A DNA stretch of 64,000 nucleotides from positions 186,001 to 250,000 of the forward strand of contig NZ_FUZV01000002.1 of NCBI RefSeq assembly GCF_900167565.1, given 5' to 3'. A model generated the notes under the pieces. The model saw only the letters and a program-made list of their open reading frames with translations, was not told where the DNA came from and searched no databases. A program made the translations under genes and the position numbers. This document shows positions 27,258 through 35,864 of the stretch, one piece after another. Numbering within the stretch: position 1 is the first letter of the stretch; the number at the start of each line of letters is the position of its first letter. Origin of the DNA: Pseudoxanthomonas indica (GTDB lineage: Bacteria; Pseudomonadota; Gammaproteobacteria; Xanthomonadales; Xanthomonadaceae).

Positions 27258-28976
27258 ATGACAAGCCCCCCCGCCATGCCGCACCGTCGCTACGCCAACC
27301 AGTACGGCCTGCTGGCGGCGGCGCTGATCTTCATCGCCATCGGCGTGGGCATCCTGCTGGGCGCGCAGCGCTTCATCACCGACGCCAACAAGGTCTCGCA
27401 CACCAATGAAGTGATCGCGATGATTGGCGCGGTCGAAGCGCAGCTGCGCGACAGCGAGTCGGCGCAGCGCGGTTACCTGCTCACTGGCGAAGTGAGCTAT
27501 CTGGCCGACTACGGTCGCAGCCGCGACAAGCTGCCGGAACTGCTGGCCCAGTTGCAGACCCTGGTCCGCGACAACCCCGTGCAGGCGCCGCGCGTGCGCA
27601 GCTGGAGCATCGAGATCGAGCGGCGCATCTCGCAGATGGAAGCCACCTTGGGCAACTATCGCCTGGGCGGTTTGCCGGCGGCGCAGCGCGCCATCAACCA
27701 GGACGTGCGCAATGCGTCCAACAACATCCGCCACCAGGCCGAACAACTGGTGGCCACCGAGCGTGAGCTGCTGGCCGCGCGCGGGCAGTCCAGCCAGTCC
27801 AGCGCCTGGATGCTGCGCGGCATCGCACTGCTCGGCATTCCGCTGGGGCTGGGCCTGATCGGCTGGGTGTACTGGCTGCTGGTCGGCGAGATTCGTCGCC
27901 GCGCCGCGGCCGAACTGGTCAGCAGCGAGTCCGAGCAACGCCTGCAGACCAACATCACCACCCTGCAGCGGCACAGCGCCGACCTCAATGAGTTGAGCCG
28001 CTATGGCGGCATGCTGCAGAGCTGCGTGCGTACCGACGAGGCCGTGCGGCTGGCCGCGCAGCATTTCGCGCGTTTGTTGCCGGGCGTGGGCGGCACGCTC
28101 TATCGCATCCGCTCCTCGCAGGACTACGCCGAGGAAGTGGCGCACTGGGGCGCGCATGCACTGCACAGCGCGGCGATGTTCCCGCTGGAAGCCTGCTGGG
28201 CGCTGCGGCGCGGGCAGCCGCATCTGCACCTGGCGCACGACGAAGTGCTGGCCTGCACCCATATCGACGCGCCGACGATCCAGCGCACGCCGTCCACCGC
28301 CTGCATTCCGCTGATCGCGCAGGGCAACCAGATGGGCCTGCTCTATCTGTCGAGTTCCGATGACGAGTTCCTGGATCGGCTCGACCTGGCCGAAACCGCG
28401 GCCGAGCAACTGTCGATGGCGTTGTCCAACCTGGATCTGCAGGAGCGCCTGCGCATCCAGTCGATCCGCGAACCGCTCACCGGTCTGTTCAATCGCCGCT
28501 ACCTGGAAGAATCGCTGTCACGCGAACTGGCGCGTTGCGAGCGCCGCGGCCTGCCGTTGTCGCTGATGATGCTGGATCTGGATCACTTCAAGACCTTCAA
28601 TGATCTGCACGGCCATGTCGGCGGCGATGCTCTGCTCGCCGGCTTCGGCCAGTTGCTGCAGACCCATTCGCGCCACGAAGACATCGCCTGCCGCTACGGC
28701 GGCGAAGAGTTCACCCTGATCCTGCCGGAAGCGGATCTGCAGGCCGCCTGTGATCGCGCCGAAGCCATCCGCGAGGCGGTGGAGACCATGCGCATCCGCC
28801 ATCTGGGCCAGGAGTTGCCGGCGGTGACCGTGTCGATCGGCGTGGCCAGCTTCCCGCTGCACGGACGCGATGGCGACAGTCTGCTGCGCAGCGCGGACAA
28901 GGCGCTGTACCGGGCCAAGCGCGAGGGCCGCAACCAGGTGGTGTCGGCCGCCGAAATCCAGGATCAGCCGGCGTAA
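27258..28976 (+). CDS. Diguanylate cyclase with CHASE3-like sensor, GAF-like and GGDEF domains
   Basis: 572 residues. Two membrane helices (about 18-36 and 182-205) enclose a CHASE3-like periplasmic domain with RDSESAQRGYLLTGE. A GAF-like domain (about 250-390) follows, and the C-terminal GGDEF domain has an intact active site RYGGEEF (481-485) and an inhibitory I-site RHED (472-475) at the standard spacing. It should therefore make cyclic di-GMP and be feedback-inhibited. There is no EAL domain. The window also encodes Clp, a cyclic di-GMP-responsive regulator in this family. It is convergent with the aminopeptidase gene and overlaps its end by 13 bases. Confidence 0.93.
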   Translation: MTSPPAMPHRRYANQYGLLAAALIFIAIGVGILLGAQRFITDANKVSHTNEVIAMIGAVEAQLRDSESAQRGYLLTGEVSYLADYGRSRDKLPELLAQLQTLVRDNPVQAPRVRSWSIEIERRISQMEATLGNYRLGGLPAAQRAINQDVRNASNNIRHQAEQLVATERELLAARGQSSQSSAWMLRGIALLGIPLGLGLIGWVYWLLVGEIRRRAAAELVSSESEQRLQTNITTLQRHSADLNELSRYGGMLQSCVRTDEAVRLAAQHFARLLPGVGGTLYRIRSSQDYAEEVAHWGAHALHSAAMFPLEACWALRRGQPHLHLAHDEVLACTHIDAPTIQRTPSTACIPLIAQGNQMGLLYLSSSDDEFLDRLDLAETAAEQLSMALSNLDLQERLRIQSIREPLTGLFNRRYLEESLSRELARCERRGLPLSLMMLDLDHFKTFNDLHGHVGGDALLAGFGQLLQTHSRHEDIACRYGGEEFTLILPEADLQAACDRAEAIREAVETMRIRHLGQELPAVTVSIGVASFPLHGRDGDSLLRSADKALYRAKREGRNQVVSAAEIQDQPA

Positions 28977-30334
28977 CGCGCCTTCAGCATCGCGTAGGCG
29001 CTGCGCAGGGCCATGGCTTCGCCACCGGCCGGGCGACCCGGGCGATCGCTGTCATTCCATGCGTACACATCCAGATGCGCCCACGGCAAGTCTGCCGGCA
29101 GGAAGCGTTCCAGGTACAGCGCGGCGGTGATCGCGCCACCCATGCGCGAACCGGCATTGGCCAGGTCCGCCACATGGCTGGTCAGGTAGCGCAGGTAAGG
29201 GCGCCACAGCGGCATCCGCCAGAGCGGATCGCGTGACTGCTGGCCGGCATGGATCCAGTCGTTGGCCAGCGCATCGTCGTTGGCGAACAGCGCCGGCAGT
29301 TCCGGGCCCAGCGCAATACGCGCCGCGCCGGTGAGCGTGGCGAAATCCAGCACCAGCTGCGGTGACTGTTCGGCGGCGTAGGTGAGCGCATCGCAGAGCA
29401 CCACGCGGCCTTCGGCGTCGGTGTTGTCGATTTCCACGCTGATGCCCTTGCGGGTGTCGATCACTTCGCCCGGGCGGAACGCATCCGGGCCAATCGCGTT
29501 TTCCACCGCCGGAATCAGCAGGGTCAGCCGCACCGGCAAGGCGCGCGCCATGATCAGCCCGGCCAGGGCCAGCGCATGCGCCGCGCCGCCCATGTCCTTC
29601 TTCATGTTGCGCATGCCGTCGGCCGGCTTGATGTCCAAGCCGCCGGTGTCGAAGCACACGCCCTTGCCGACCAACGCCACGTGCGGATGCGCGGCATCAC
29701 CCCAGCGCAGCACGATCAGGCGCGGGGCGCGATGCGAGGCGCGACCCACCGCATGGATGGCGGGGAAGTTCTGCAGCAGCAGCTCGTCGCCGGCGATCAC
29801 TTCGATTTGCGCGCCATGGATGCCGGCGATTTCGCGCGCGGCTTCTTCCAGTTGCTCGGGGCCCATGTGCTCGGTGGGCGTGTTGACCCAGTCGCGCACG
29901 CGCACGGCCGCCGTCAACAGATCATCGGCCTCGGCGTCGGCCTCGGTCAGCAGCAACTGCGCGGGTGCGCGCGGCGGCGTCTTGTAGCGATCAAACCGAT
30001 AAGCGCCCAGGCCCCATCCCAGTTGCAGGGCGTGGCGCGCGGCTTCCGGCAGTTCCGTCGCCAGCGTCCAGCGCCCGACCGGCAAACCATAAGGCGCGTG
30101 GGCATAGCTATGCGGGTCCAGCGGATCGCCGATGCCGATCACCGCGCCGGCCAATCCGTCTTCGCCCGGCAACAAGGCCAGGCTGCCAGCGCCGCCGGTG
30201 AGGTGTTGCGACTCCAGCCATGCGCGCACGGACGGGGTCTGCGTCTGCAGCCACCGCTCCCAATGCGCGCGTTCGACCACGTGCAAGGGACGCGCATTGC
30301 GGGCGTCGTCGGTGTAGGCGTGGCTCAGGTCCAT
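28964..30334 (-). CDS. Leucyl aminopeptidase family protein (M17)
   Basis: 456 residues, similar in length to PepB/PepA-like enzymes. The C-terminal catalytic domain has the M17 signature NTDAEGRVVLCDAL and the metal-site regions VGKGVCFDTGGLDIK and MKKDMGGAAHALAL. It removes N-terminal residues from peptides in the cytoplasm using two metal ions. The start at 30334 lies 10 bases inside the end of the HAD hydrolase gene, so the two are co-transcribed. The N-terminal domain is shorter and less conserved than in PepA, so a DNA-binding role is not implied. Confidence 0.92.
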   Translation of the reverse strand: MDLSHAYTDDARNARPLHVVERAHWERWLQTQTPSVRAWLESQHLTGGAGSLALLPGEDGLAGAVIGIGDPLDPHSYAHAPYGLPVGRWTLATELPEAARHALQLGWGLGAYRFDRYKTPPRAPAQLLLTEADAEADDLLTAAVRVRDWVNTPTEHMGPEQLEEAAREIAGIHGAQIEVIAGDELLLQNFPAIHAVGRASHRAPRLIVLRWGDAAHPHVALVGKGVCFDTGGLDIKPADGMRNMKKDMGGAAHALALAGLIMARALPVRLTLLIPAVENAIGPDAFRPGEVIDTRKGISVEIDNTDAEGRVVLCDALTYAAEQSPQLVLDFATLTGAARIALGPELPALFANDDALANDWIHAGQQSRDPLWRMPLWRPYLRYLTSHVADLANAGSRMGGAITAALYLERFLPADLPWAHLDVYAWNDSDRPGRPAGGEAMALRSAYAMLKARYAG

Positions 30335-31083
30335 GCGGGTGCGGGCTCCATTGCGGAATCGACTGCGGCAAATTGCGGATGCGCATCCAGCCAGTCGGCC
30401 AGCGCGGTCAAGGTGTTGAACTCCAGATCCGGCAGCGGATCCGGATGCGGCCAGGCCAGCACCTGGCCGGCGTCGTCGTGGCGGTTGAGCCAGCAGGTGC
30501 GCAAACCAGCGCGCGCGGCGCCGACCACGTCCAGATCGATGTGGTCGCCCACATGCAAGACGTGTTCGGCGGGCACACCCAGGCGATCACAGGCGGCCAG
30601 GAAAATGCCCGCCGACGGCTTGGCCGCACCGAACTCGCGCGAACCCAGCGAGAAGGCGAAGTGCTGCATCAAGCCGATGCGCTGCAGATCCGCATTGCCG
30701 TTCGACACCGCCGCCACGGGCACGCGCGCGGCAATGCGCGCCAGTGCGTCGATGGCGTCGGGATAGCATTCCACCTGGTTGCGCGCGGCATAGAACACTT
30801 CGTAGGCCGGCTCCAGCAACGCCATGTCGGCGCCGCTGCGCTGCAGGGCGAGCTCCAGGGTCAGGCGGCGCAGCGCGCTCAGGTCATGCAGCAGGTGCGG
30901 ATGATCGGCAAACACCTGCTCGCGCAGGGCGCGCATGGTTTCGACCGGAAATTGCTCGGCGGTCGCCGGGCTGTGCTGCAGCAGCCAGTCGTGCAGCACG
31001 CGTTCGATGCGTGCGCCGATGGGCGCGAACGGCCACAGGGTGTCGTCGAGATCCAGGGTGATGGCGCGGACAGGAAAGTTCAC
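30325..31083 (-). CDS. HAD-superfamily hydrolase (subfamily IA)
   Basis: 252 residues. Motif I is LDLDDTLWPFAP with the nucleophile and acid Asp pair, motif II is VAAVSNGNAD, motif III is the Lys in FGAAKPSAGIF and motif IV is HVGDHIDLDVVGA. The long cap inserted after motif I is of the C1 type. It should be a cytoplasmic phosphatase for a small metabolite; the substrate is not readable. It overlaps the aminopeptidase gene by 10 bases. Confidence 0.9.
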   Translation of the reverse strand: MNFPVRAITLDLDDTLWPFAPIGARIERVLHDWLLQHSPATAEQFPVETMRALREQVFADHPHLLHDLSALRRLTLELALQRSGADMALLEPAYEVFYAARNQVECYPDAIDALARIAARVPVAAVSNGNADLQRIGLMQHFAFSLGSREFGAAKPSAGIFLAACDRLGVPAEHVLHVGDHIDLDVVGAARAGLRTCWLNRHDDAGQVLAWPHPDPLPDLEFNTLTALADWLDAHPQFAAVDSAMEPAPAWT

Positions 31084-31129
31084 CCGCCGATTTTAGCGCC
31101 TGCCGCGTCATCCGGCCGTAGCGGTCGCT

Positions 31130-32239
31130 TCATTCCAGCAACCGTGCCCAGCCTTCCATGCCTTCCACCCGCGCCAGCACCAGCTTCACGCAGACCAGCA
31201 GCGGTACCGCCAGCAGCAGGCCGACGATGCCCCAGGCCGAGCCGAATACCATCAGCGCCAGGATCAGCACCAGCGGCGAGAGCGCCATCCGCCGGCCCAG
31301 GATGATCGGGGTGACAATCTGCCCTTCCAGCGTATGCAGCAGCAGGTAGGCGCCGGCCGGGGCCAGCGAGTGCAGCGGATCGTCGAAGGTGATGAAGCCC
31401 ACCAGCAGCATCGCCACCACGCCAATCAGCGGGCCCACGTAGGGGGCGAAGTTCAACAGCGCCGCCAGCGTGCCCCACAGCAGCGCCTCGGACAGCGGGA
31501 ACTCGAGCAGGTACAGCACGCCGGCGAAGATCAGCCCCACGCAGGAGTTGATCAGGCTGATGGTCAGCACGTAGCGCGAGACCTCGCGCTCGATCGAGTG
31601 CAGGATTTCCACGGTGAACTTCTTCTGCTGGCGGCTGGGCATCAGCGCGATCGCCTGCCGCTGCAGGTTTTCGCCGTAGACCATGAAGAAGAACGTGAGC
31701 AGTACCACCGCCAGGATCGAGGCCACCAGCTTGGGCGTGGTCACCAGCATCCGGTAGGGGTCGTCCTGGGTGGTGCGCACGATCTGCGCGCGCTTGCCGG
31801 CTTCGCCGCCCGCCACCCGGGCGAAGTTCTCCGCCGCCAGGTTGGCCTCCTGCACCGGCTTGGCGAACTCGCGCAGCTTGGGCGCCAGTTGGCGCAGTTC
31901 GCGCGGCGCGTCGCGGAACCAGTCGCTGGCCGGCTCCCACAGCTGCATGCCCAGTGCACCGGCCGCGGTGATGCCGCCGACCAGCACGATCAAGGCGCCG
32001 AGGAAGCGCGGCAGATGGATGCGGCGGAACAGGCGGATGATCGGATTTCCGACCAGGGCGAAGAAGGCTGCCAGCAGCACCGGCAACACCACGTCCTGCG
32101 CGGCGTAGAGCACGGCGGCCACCAGCAGTACCGCAATCACCACCACCGAGGTGGGCGCACGCGGACGTGGCGCCGGCGGCGGTGGCGCCGGTTCGACAGG
32201 CGCCGGCGACTCGTCGCTGGCAGTGACAGGTATGGTCAT
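31130..32239 (-). CDS. AI-2E/PerM-family transporter
   Basis: 369 residues from the ATG at 32239, preceded by GGGGAAGG; an ATG at 32254 would add five residues. A Pro-rich cytoplasmic N-terminus is followed by about seven or eight membrane helices, with the family pattern LLWGTLAALLNFAPYVGPLIG in the C-terminal half. Members export small molecules or ions; the AI-2 role applies only to some. It lies 46 bases upstream of the HAD gene on the same strand. Confidence 0.88.
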   Translation of the reverse strand: MTIPVTASDESPAPVEPAPPPPAPRPRAPTSVVVIAVLLVAAVLYAAQDVVLPVLLAAFFALVGNPIIRLFRRIHLPRFLGALIVLVGGITAAGALGMQLWEPASDWFRDAPRELRQLAPKLREFAKPVQEANLAAENFARVAGGEAGKRAQIVRTTQDDPYRMLVTTPKLVASILAVVLLTFFFMVYGENLQRQAIALMPSRQQKKFTVEILHSIEREVSRYVLTISLINSCVGLIFAGVLYLLEFPLSEALLWGTLAALLNFAPYVGPLIGVVAMLLVGFITFDDPLHSLAPAGAYLLLHTLEGQIVTPIILGRRMALSPLVLILALMVFGSAWGIVGLLLAVPLLVCVKLVLARVEGMEGWARLLE

Positions 32240-32336
32240 CGCACCTTCCCCCATGGTTGAGGCCGATTATGCGGCCACGCCACATCGCGGCTGCGTGTAG
32301 AAGATCCTGCGTGGGGGAATCTGTGGGAGGGGAATC

Positions 32337-32408
32337 TGTGGGAGGGACTTTAGTCCCGACAGGTGCTTGCTGGCGTTGCGGCGTGTCGGGACTGAAGTCC
32401 CTCCCACA
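32337..32408. repeat. REP-like palindromic element
   Basis: Two 24-base arms (32337-32360 and 32385-32408), TGTGGGAGGGACTT...CCCGAC and its inverse, face each other with one mismatch. Each arm is itself partly palindromic (GGGACTT-AGTCCC). A partial extra copy of the first bases precedes it. This is the GTGGGAGGGACTTCAGTCCC type of repeat common between genes of Xanthomonadaceae and pseudomonads. It lies between two genes on the minus strand, where it could also stabilise transcript ends. Confidence 0.88.
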
Positions 32409-32417
32409 AAGCGCTGG

Positions 32418-32948
32418 CTAGCGCTCGGACACTTCTGTCGCGGCCTCGGCCGGGCGCGGCTGCACCACCACGCGCTCGGCGAATTCGTCTTCGACCAGGC
32501 GTTCTTCCGGGTAGTCGAGCGGGGCAGTGACGCGTTCTTCCTCTGCGTCGACGCGTCCGCCAGCGGCCGCATGCGCGCCGCCCGCTCCTGCGCCCGTCTT
32601 CGCCGCATGCGCACTGTCGGCGGCATCGCCGGCTTCGTCCGCCGCGGTGCTGGCCTCGTCGGCGGCGGTACTGGCTTCACCGGCGGCGGTGGCCGCAGTG
32701 ACACTGGCAAACAAGCTGGAGAGCGAGCCCACCATCTGCAGCCACTTGGCGCCGGTCATCGCCCGCATCGGCTCGGCGCGACCGCTGAGGAAACCGCTGA
32801 CCAGGCCGGCGACGATGATCCGCCCCGGCGTCCACGCTTCGCGCCAGGTGCTCTTGAATTCCTGCCAATGCGTCTGCGTCTGCAGCGCCCGGCCTTCGAC
32901 CAGCTGTTCGGCCTTTTCAACCCGACGCAGGGCGCGTTCGAAGTTCAC
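32418..32948 (-). CDS. Small Ala/Glu-rich envelope-associated protein
   Basis: 176 residues with a GTG start at 32948 that overlaps the stop of the holin-like gene (GTGA). A charged, probably helical N-terminus, a short hydrophobic segment (GRIIVAGLVSGFLSG) and a low-complexity Ala/Glu/Asp/Gly tail that repeats ASTAADE are visible. I cannot assign a family. With the next two genes it forms a three-gene unit of small membrane-related proteins. Confidence 0.7.
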   Translation of the reverse strand: MNFERALRRVEKAEQLVEGRALQTQTHWQEFKSTWREAWTPGRIIVAGLVSGFLSGRAEPMRAMTGAKWLQMVGSLSSLFASVTAATAAGEASTAADEASTAADEAGDAADSAHAAKTGAGAGGAHAAAGGRVDAEEERVTAPLDYPEERLVEDEFAERVVVQPRPAEAATEVSER

Positions 32949-33412
32949 TTGTCGCGCTCCGGTTTGTCGCCGTCGGCGCTGTCGTCGTCTTCGTCAAACA
33001 GGCCCAGTCGGTGCAACTGGCGACGGGTGGCGTGCATGCCGGTGTAGTCGAAGTAGCGGCCGACTTTCCAGGCCGCGAACACGGTGACGATGATGCTGAT
33101 CAGGGCCGCCAGCGACAGCGCGCCCAGCCACGACCAGCCAAAGAAACCCACCAGCAGCGCAATCAACGAGCCGGCGAGCAGCGCCCAGGCCGAAGCGCCG
33201 AACACGATCGCCACGCCGGCCCAGGCCAGGCCGCGCCCGAAGGCGCTGCGCATCAGGGCAAAGTCGGCCGACACCAGCCGGCGCAGGGCGCGGCCGGTGT
33301 CCTGGGCCGAGGCAAACGCCGCCTTGCCGGTATGACCGACCAGACGCAGGCTGTCTTCCAGGCCTGGCGGCGGGGTGCGCTCGCCGTCCGTCGCGGCGCG
33401 ATCGTCGCTCAC
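32945..33412 (-). CDS. Phage-holin-family (DUF1469-like) membrane protein
   Basis: 155 residues with a GTG start (MSDDRAAT). Two adjacent membrane helices (about 60-85 and 90-112) are flanked by charged cytoplasmic tails. This is the layout of the Phage_holin_3_6/DUF1469 family, which is found next to DUF883-like genes as here. Despite the name, there is no sign of a prophage nearby. The role is probably in envelope stress. Confidence 0.82.
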   Translation of the reverse strand: MSDDRAATDGERTPPPGLEDSLRLVGHTGKAAFASAQDTGRALRRLVSADFALMRSAFGRGLAWAGVAIVFGASAWALLAGSLIALLVGFFGWSWLGALSLAALISIIVTVFAAWKVGRYFDYTGMHATRRQLHRLGLFDEDDDSADGDKPERDK

Positions 33413-33421
33413 GCGTGCGGC

Positions 33422-33790
33422 TTACTTGTCGCCGCCACTGCGCGCCAGCTTGGCGATGATCCAGCCGGCGGCGAAGGCGACACCGAACGAAGCCAGTGGA
33501 CGCTCGCGAATCAACTCGGCGGCGCTGTCGATCAGATCGCGGCCCTTGTCCATCAGCGCGTCCATCTGCTCGCGCGCGGCTTCGCCGCCCACTTCGGCGG
33601 CGGCAATGCCGGCCAGCGCGCTGTCGGCCAGTTCGGATTTGACGTTGGCCCGGCCCAGGCGCAATTCATCGCCGGCGGCGCTCGCGGCGCCCTTGACGGC
33701 TTCGCCCGCGGCCGAGGCTGCGGACTTCAGATGCGAACCGGCTTCGCCCAGGTTGCTTTTGACGGCGTCGGTAGCGGTAGGAACAGTCAT
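33422..33790 (-). CDS. DUF883/ElaB-like inner-membrane-anchored protein
   Basis: 122 residues from the ATG at 33790, which has GGAG upstream; a start five codons earlier is possible. A long amphipathic Ala/Glu/Lys helix is followed by a C-terminal helix (RPLASFGVAFAAGWIIAKLA) that inserts in the membrane, as in the ElaB/YqjD family that binds ribosomes or membranes in stationary phase. It is the first gene of the three-gene unit with the holin-like protein. Confidence 0.82.
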   Translation of the reverse strand: MTVPTATDAVKSNLGEAGSHLKSAASAAGEAVKGAASAAGDELRLGRANVKSELADSALAGIAAAEVGGEAAREQMDALMDKGRDLIDSAAELIRERPLASFGVAFAAGWIIAKLARSGGDK

Positions 33791-33888
33791 GGGGTTCTCC
33801 AGCAATAGGGGATGGCGCGGCCAACTCTAGCGCATGGCCCCATGAACGCATTGTCATGGGGATTGTCTGTACAGGCGTGCGGAACGCC

Positions 33889-35352
33889 TTACTGCATCAC
33901 GATGTCGCCGGAACTGCGGCCGCGCATGATCCGCAGCACCAGCTGTTGCGGCTTGCGTTCGAAACTGGCGCGGAACGCGGCCAGATCGCCGAAGTCGCCG
34001 TTGCTGCCGGCCACCACGATGTCGTTGGGGCGCAAGCCACTGGTCCAGGCGCGGCTGTTGCGGGCCACGTTGCTCACCTGCAGGCCGCCATTGGCGCCCA
34101 TCTGCCGCAGCTGCTGACGGGTGGCTTCGTCCAGTTCCTTGAAGCTGGCGCCGGTCAGGCGCGGATCCACCGTGCCGCCTTCGAGCGAGCGCAGGCCTTC
34201 CTTCAAGGTCACCGCCAGGGTCAGCGGCTTGCCGTCGCGGCGCACGTCCAGACTGATGCGGCTGCCCACATCCTGCAGGCCTTCGAAGTTGTGCAGCGAA
34301 GGACTGTTGTCGATGCGTTGGCCGTTGGCGGCCAGCACCACGTCGCCAGACTGCAGCCCTGCCGCGGCGGCGGCTGAACCCGGATACACCCGCGTCACCA
34401 GCGCGCCGCGCGGCACATCCAGGCCCAGGCCCTTGGCCAGGCGTTCGTCCACGTTCTGGGTTTCGATACCCAGCGTGCCGCGGCGCACTTCGCCGGTGGC
34501 GACCAGCTGATCCTTGATGTTGCGCGCCAGGTTGATCGGAATCGCAAAGCCCAGGCCGATATTGCCGGCCATGCTGCCGCGTGGATTGAAGCTGGCGGTA
34601 TTGATGCCCACCAGTTCGCCGCGCAGGTTGACCAGCGGCCCACCCGAATTGCCCGGGTTGATCGAGGCATCGGTCTGGATGAAGTTCTGGAAACCCATCA
34701 CCGGAATGCCGCTGCGGCCCACCGCGGAAACAATCCCCGAGGTGACCGTCTGCCCCAGCCCGTACGGGTTGCCCATCGCCACCACGAAATCGCCCACCTG
34801 CAGCTGATCACTGTTGGCCAGCGGGATGGCGGTGAGGTTGGTGGCGGGGATGCGGATCACCGCCACGTCGGTATCGGGATCGGAGCCGATGAATTCGGCT
34901 TCCAGCGTGCGGCCATCGGCCAGGGTCACCGACACGCCGTCGGCGTTTTCCACCACGTGGTGGTTGGTCAGCACCAAGCCCTGCTGCGCATCGATGATCA
35001 CGCCCGAGCCCAGCGCCCGCTCCACCCGTTCCTTGGGCATGTCGGGAATGCCGAACAGGCGGCGGAAGAACGGGTCATCGGCAAACGGGCCCAGCGGGCT
35101 GGCCACGCGCACGGTCTGGCGGCTGTAGACGCTGACCACGGCCGGGCTGACCTGCTTGATCATCGGCGCCAGCGACGGCAGCGCCTGCCCGTTCACCGAC
35201 ACCGGCAAGGCGCCGGCAGCGGGAATGGCGGCGGCCGGCATGGCCTGGGCCGGTTGCTGGACGATTTCGTGCACCGCGGTGGCGGCAAAGCCGCCAAACA
35301 TGGCGGCGGCGGACAGGGCGAGCAGGGTGGGCAAGGGTCGCAGGGTTCGCAT
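33889..35352 (-). CDS. Periplasmic Do/DegP-DegQ-family serine protease
   Basis: 487 residues from the ATG at 35352, where the signal peptide MRTLRPLPTLLALSAAAMFG begins; the longer open frame overlaps the promoter. The catalytic triad is His132 (TNHHVVE), Asp162 (DTDVAVI) and Ser236 (GNSGGP). Two PDZ domains follow (first about 270-370 with GALVTRVYPGSAAAAAGLQ, second at the C-terminus with RNSRAWTSGLRPNDIV). It degrades or refolds misfolded envelope proteins. A sigma-E-like promoter lies upstream, in keeping with this role. Confidence 0.92.
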   Translation of the reverse strand: MRTLRPLPTLLALSAAAMFGGFAATAVHEIVQQPAQAMPAAAIPAAGALPVSVNGQALPSLAPMIKQVSPAVVSVYSRQTVRVASPLGPFADDPFFRRLFGIPDMPKERVERALGSGVIIDAQQGLVLTNHHVVENADGVSVTLADGRTLEAEFIGSDPDTDVAVIRIPATNLTAIPLANSDQLQVGDFVVAMGNPYGLGQTVTSGIVSAVGRSGIPVMGFQNFIQTDASINPGNSGGPLVNLRGELVGINTASFNPRGSMAGNIGLGFAIPINLARNIKDQLVATGEVRRGTLGIETQNVDERLAKGLGLDVPRGALVTRVYPGSAAAAAGLQSGDVVLAANGQRIDNSPSLHNFEGLQDVGSRISLDVRRDGKPLTLAVTLKEGLRSLEGGTVDPRLTGASFKELDEATRQQLRQMGANGGLQVSNVARNSRAWTSGLRPNDIVVAGSNGDFGDLAAFRASFERKPQQLVLRIMRGRSSGDIVMQ

Positions 35353-35458
35353 GGGACGTTGAAAGCTCGGCAAATGGGCTGGCGGGGTCAACAGGAGACA
35401 ATCTAGAGGCGAATCTATGACGCTTTGCAGCGTGACGTGCATCCTGAACGAGTGTGCG

Positions 35459-35488
35459 TAGAGACCGTTAAACCCGCAATGAAGTTCC
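35459..35488 (-). promoter_or_regulatory. Candidate sigma-E (RpoE) promoter of the Deg protease gene
   Basis: On the minus strand GGAACTT (35488 to 35482) is followed after 17 bases by TCTCTA (35464 to 35459), close to the sigma-E consensus GGAACTT-N15-17-TCnnA. The leader to the start codon would be about 100 bases. Deg proteases are classic sigma-E targets. Confidence 0.6.
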
Positions 35489-35556
35489 ACGCGAGGCGGG
35501 TTGAGGGTTTCACTGGATCGGCATGATCTGTAACGAAAAAATTCTCTGAAATCTCA

Positions 35557-35585
35557 TTGACACACCCCTGGAGCGGGGGTAGCTT
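35557..35585 (+). promoter_or_regulatory. nrdJ: Candidate promoter of nrdJa
   Basis: TTGACA (35557-35562) is a perfect -35 hexamer. TAGCTT (35580-35585) stands 17 bases further as a weak -10. The paired palindromes listed next begin 16 bases downstream, where a bound repressor could block transcription. Confidence 0.5.
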
Positions 35586-35600
35586 GCATACCTCGTGCCG

Positions 35601-35647
35601 CCACTACATGTAGCGGTTTGGCACGAGATGGACCCAAGTACTGGGGT
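35601..35647 (+). promoter_or_regulatory. Paired palindromes, probable NrdR boxes
   Basis: Box 1 (35601-35616) is CCACTACATGTAGCGG and box 2 (35632-35647) is ACCCAAGTACTGGGGT; each is an imperfect 16-base palindrome. They are separated by 15 bases, so the centres are 31 bases (three helical turns) apart. That is the known spacing of tandem NrdR operators, and the downstream gene is a ribonucleotide reductase. Box 1 also lies inside a longer inverted repeat (CTCGTGCC 35592-35599 with GGCACGAG 35620-35627). Confidence 0.65.
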
Positions 35648-35700
35648 TTTTTGCGGGAAAACAAGCCAGAAGGGGGAGGCGCCGGAAAGGCAATGCCGCA

Positions 35701-35726
35701 GGCCCGGGACATAGGTATCCCGGGCC
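35701..35726 (+). promoter_or_regulatory. Strong hairpin in the nrdJa leader
   Basis: A perfect nine-base-pair stem (GGCCCGGGA / TCCCGGGCC) closes an eight-base loop in the 5' leader, about 140 bases before the nrdJa start. No T-tract follows, so it is not a plain terminator. Its role, for instance within a structured cis-regulatory RNA, is open. Confidence 0.55.
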
Positions 35727-35864
35727 GGCAATACACAGGTTGGTAGTGAACGCCGCGCACGCTGTCCGGCTGCGCGCCGACCGACCCGTTGCCCCCTTCC
35801 GATTGCCGGGTCCAAGCGTCTCACCACAACTAGAACCAGATCAGGACAAGGAGAAACACAGAAC

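Noticed and set aside
26315..27277. Several short open frames on both strands in the inverted-repeat region
   Set aside because: They read through palindromes and microsatellites (for instance repeated PKSRKAEK) and are the typical spurious products of this repeat.
32945..33412. Prophage remnant, because of the holin-family protein
   Set aside because: No other phage gene is near; the family name is historical and the neighbours are DUF883-like envelope genes.
35560..35864. Cobalamin riboswitch before nrdJa
   Set aside because: A B12-dependent enzyme makes this attractive, but the conserved B12-box pattern is not visible; only unassigned hairpins are.
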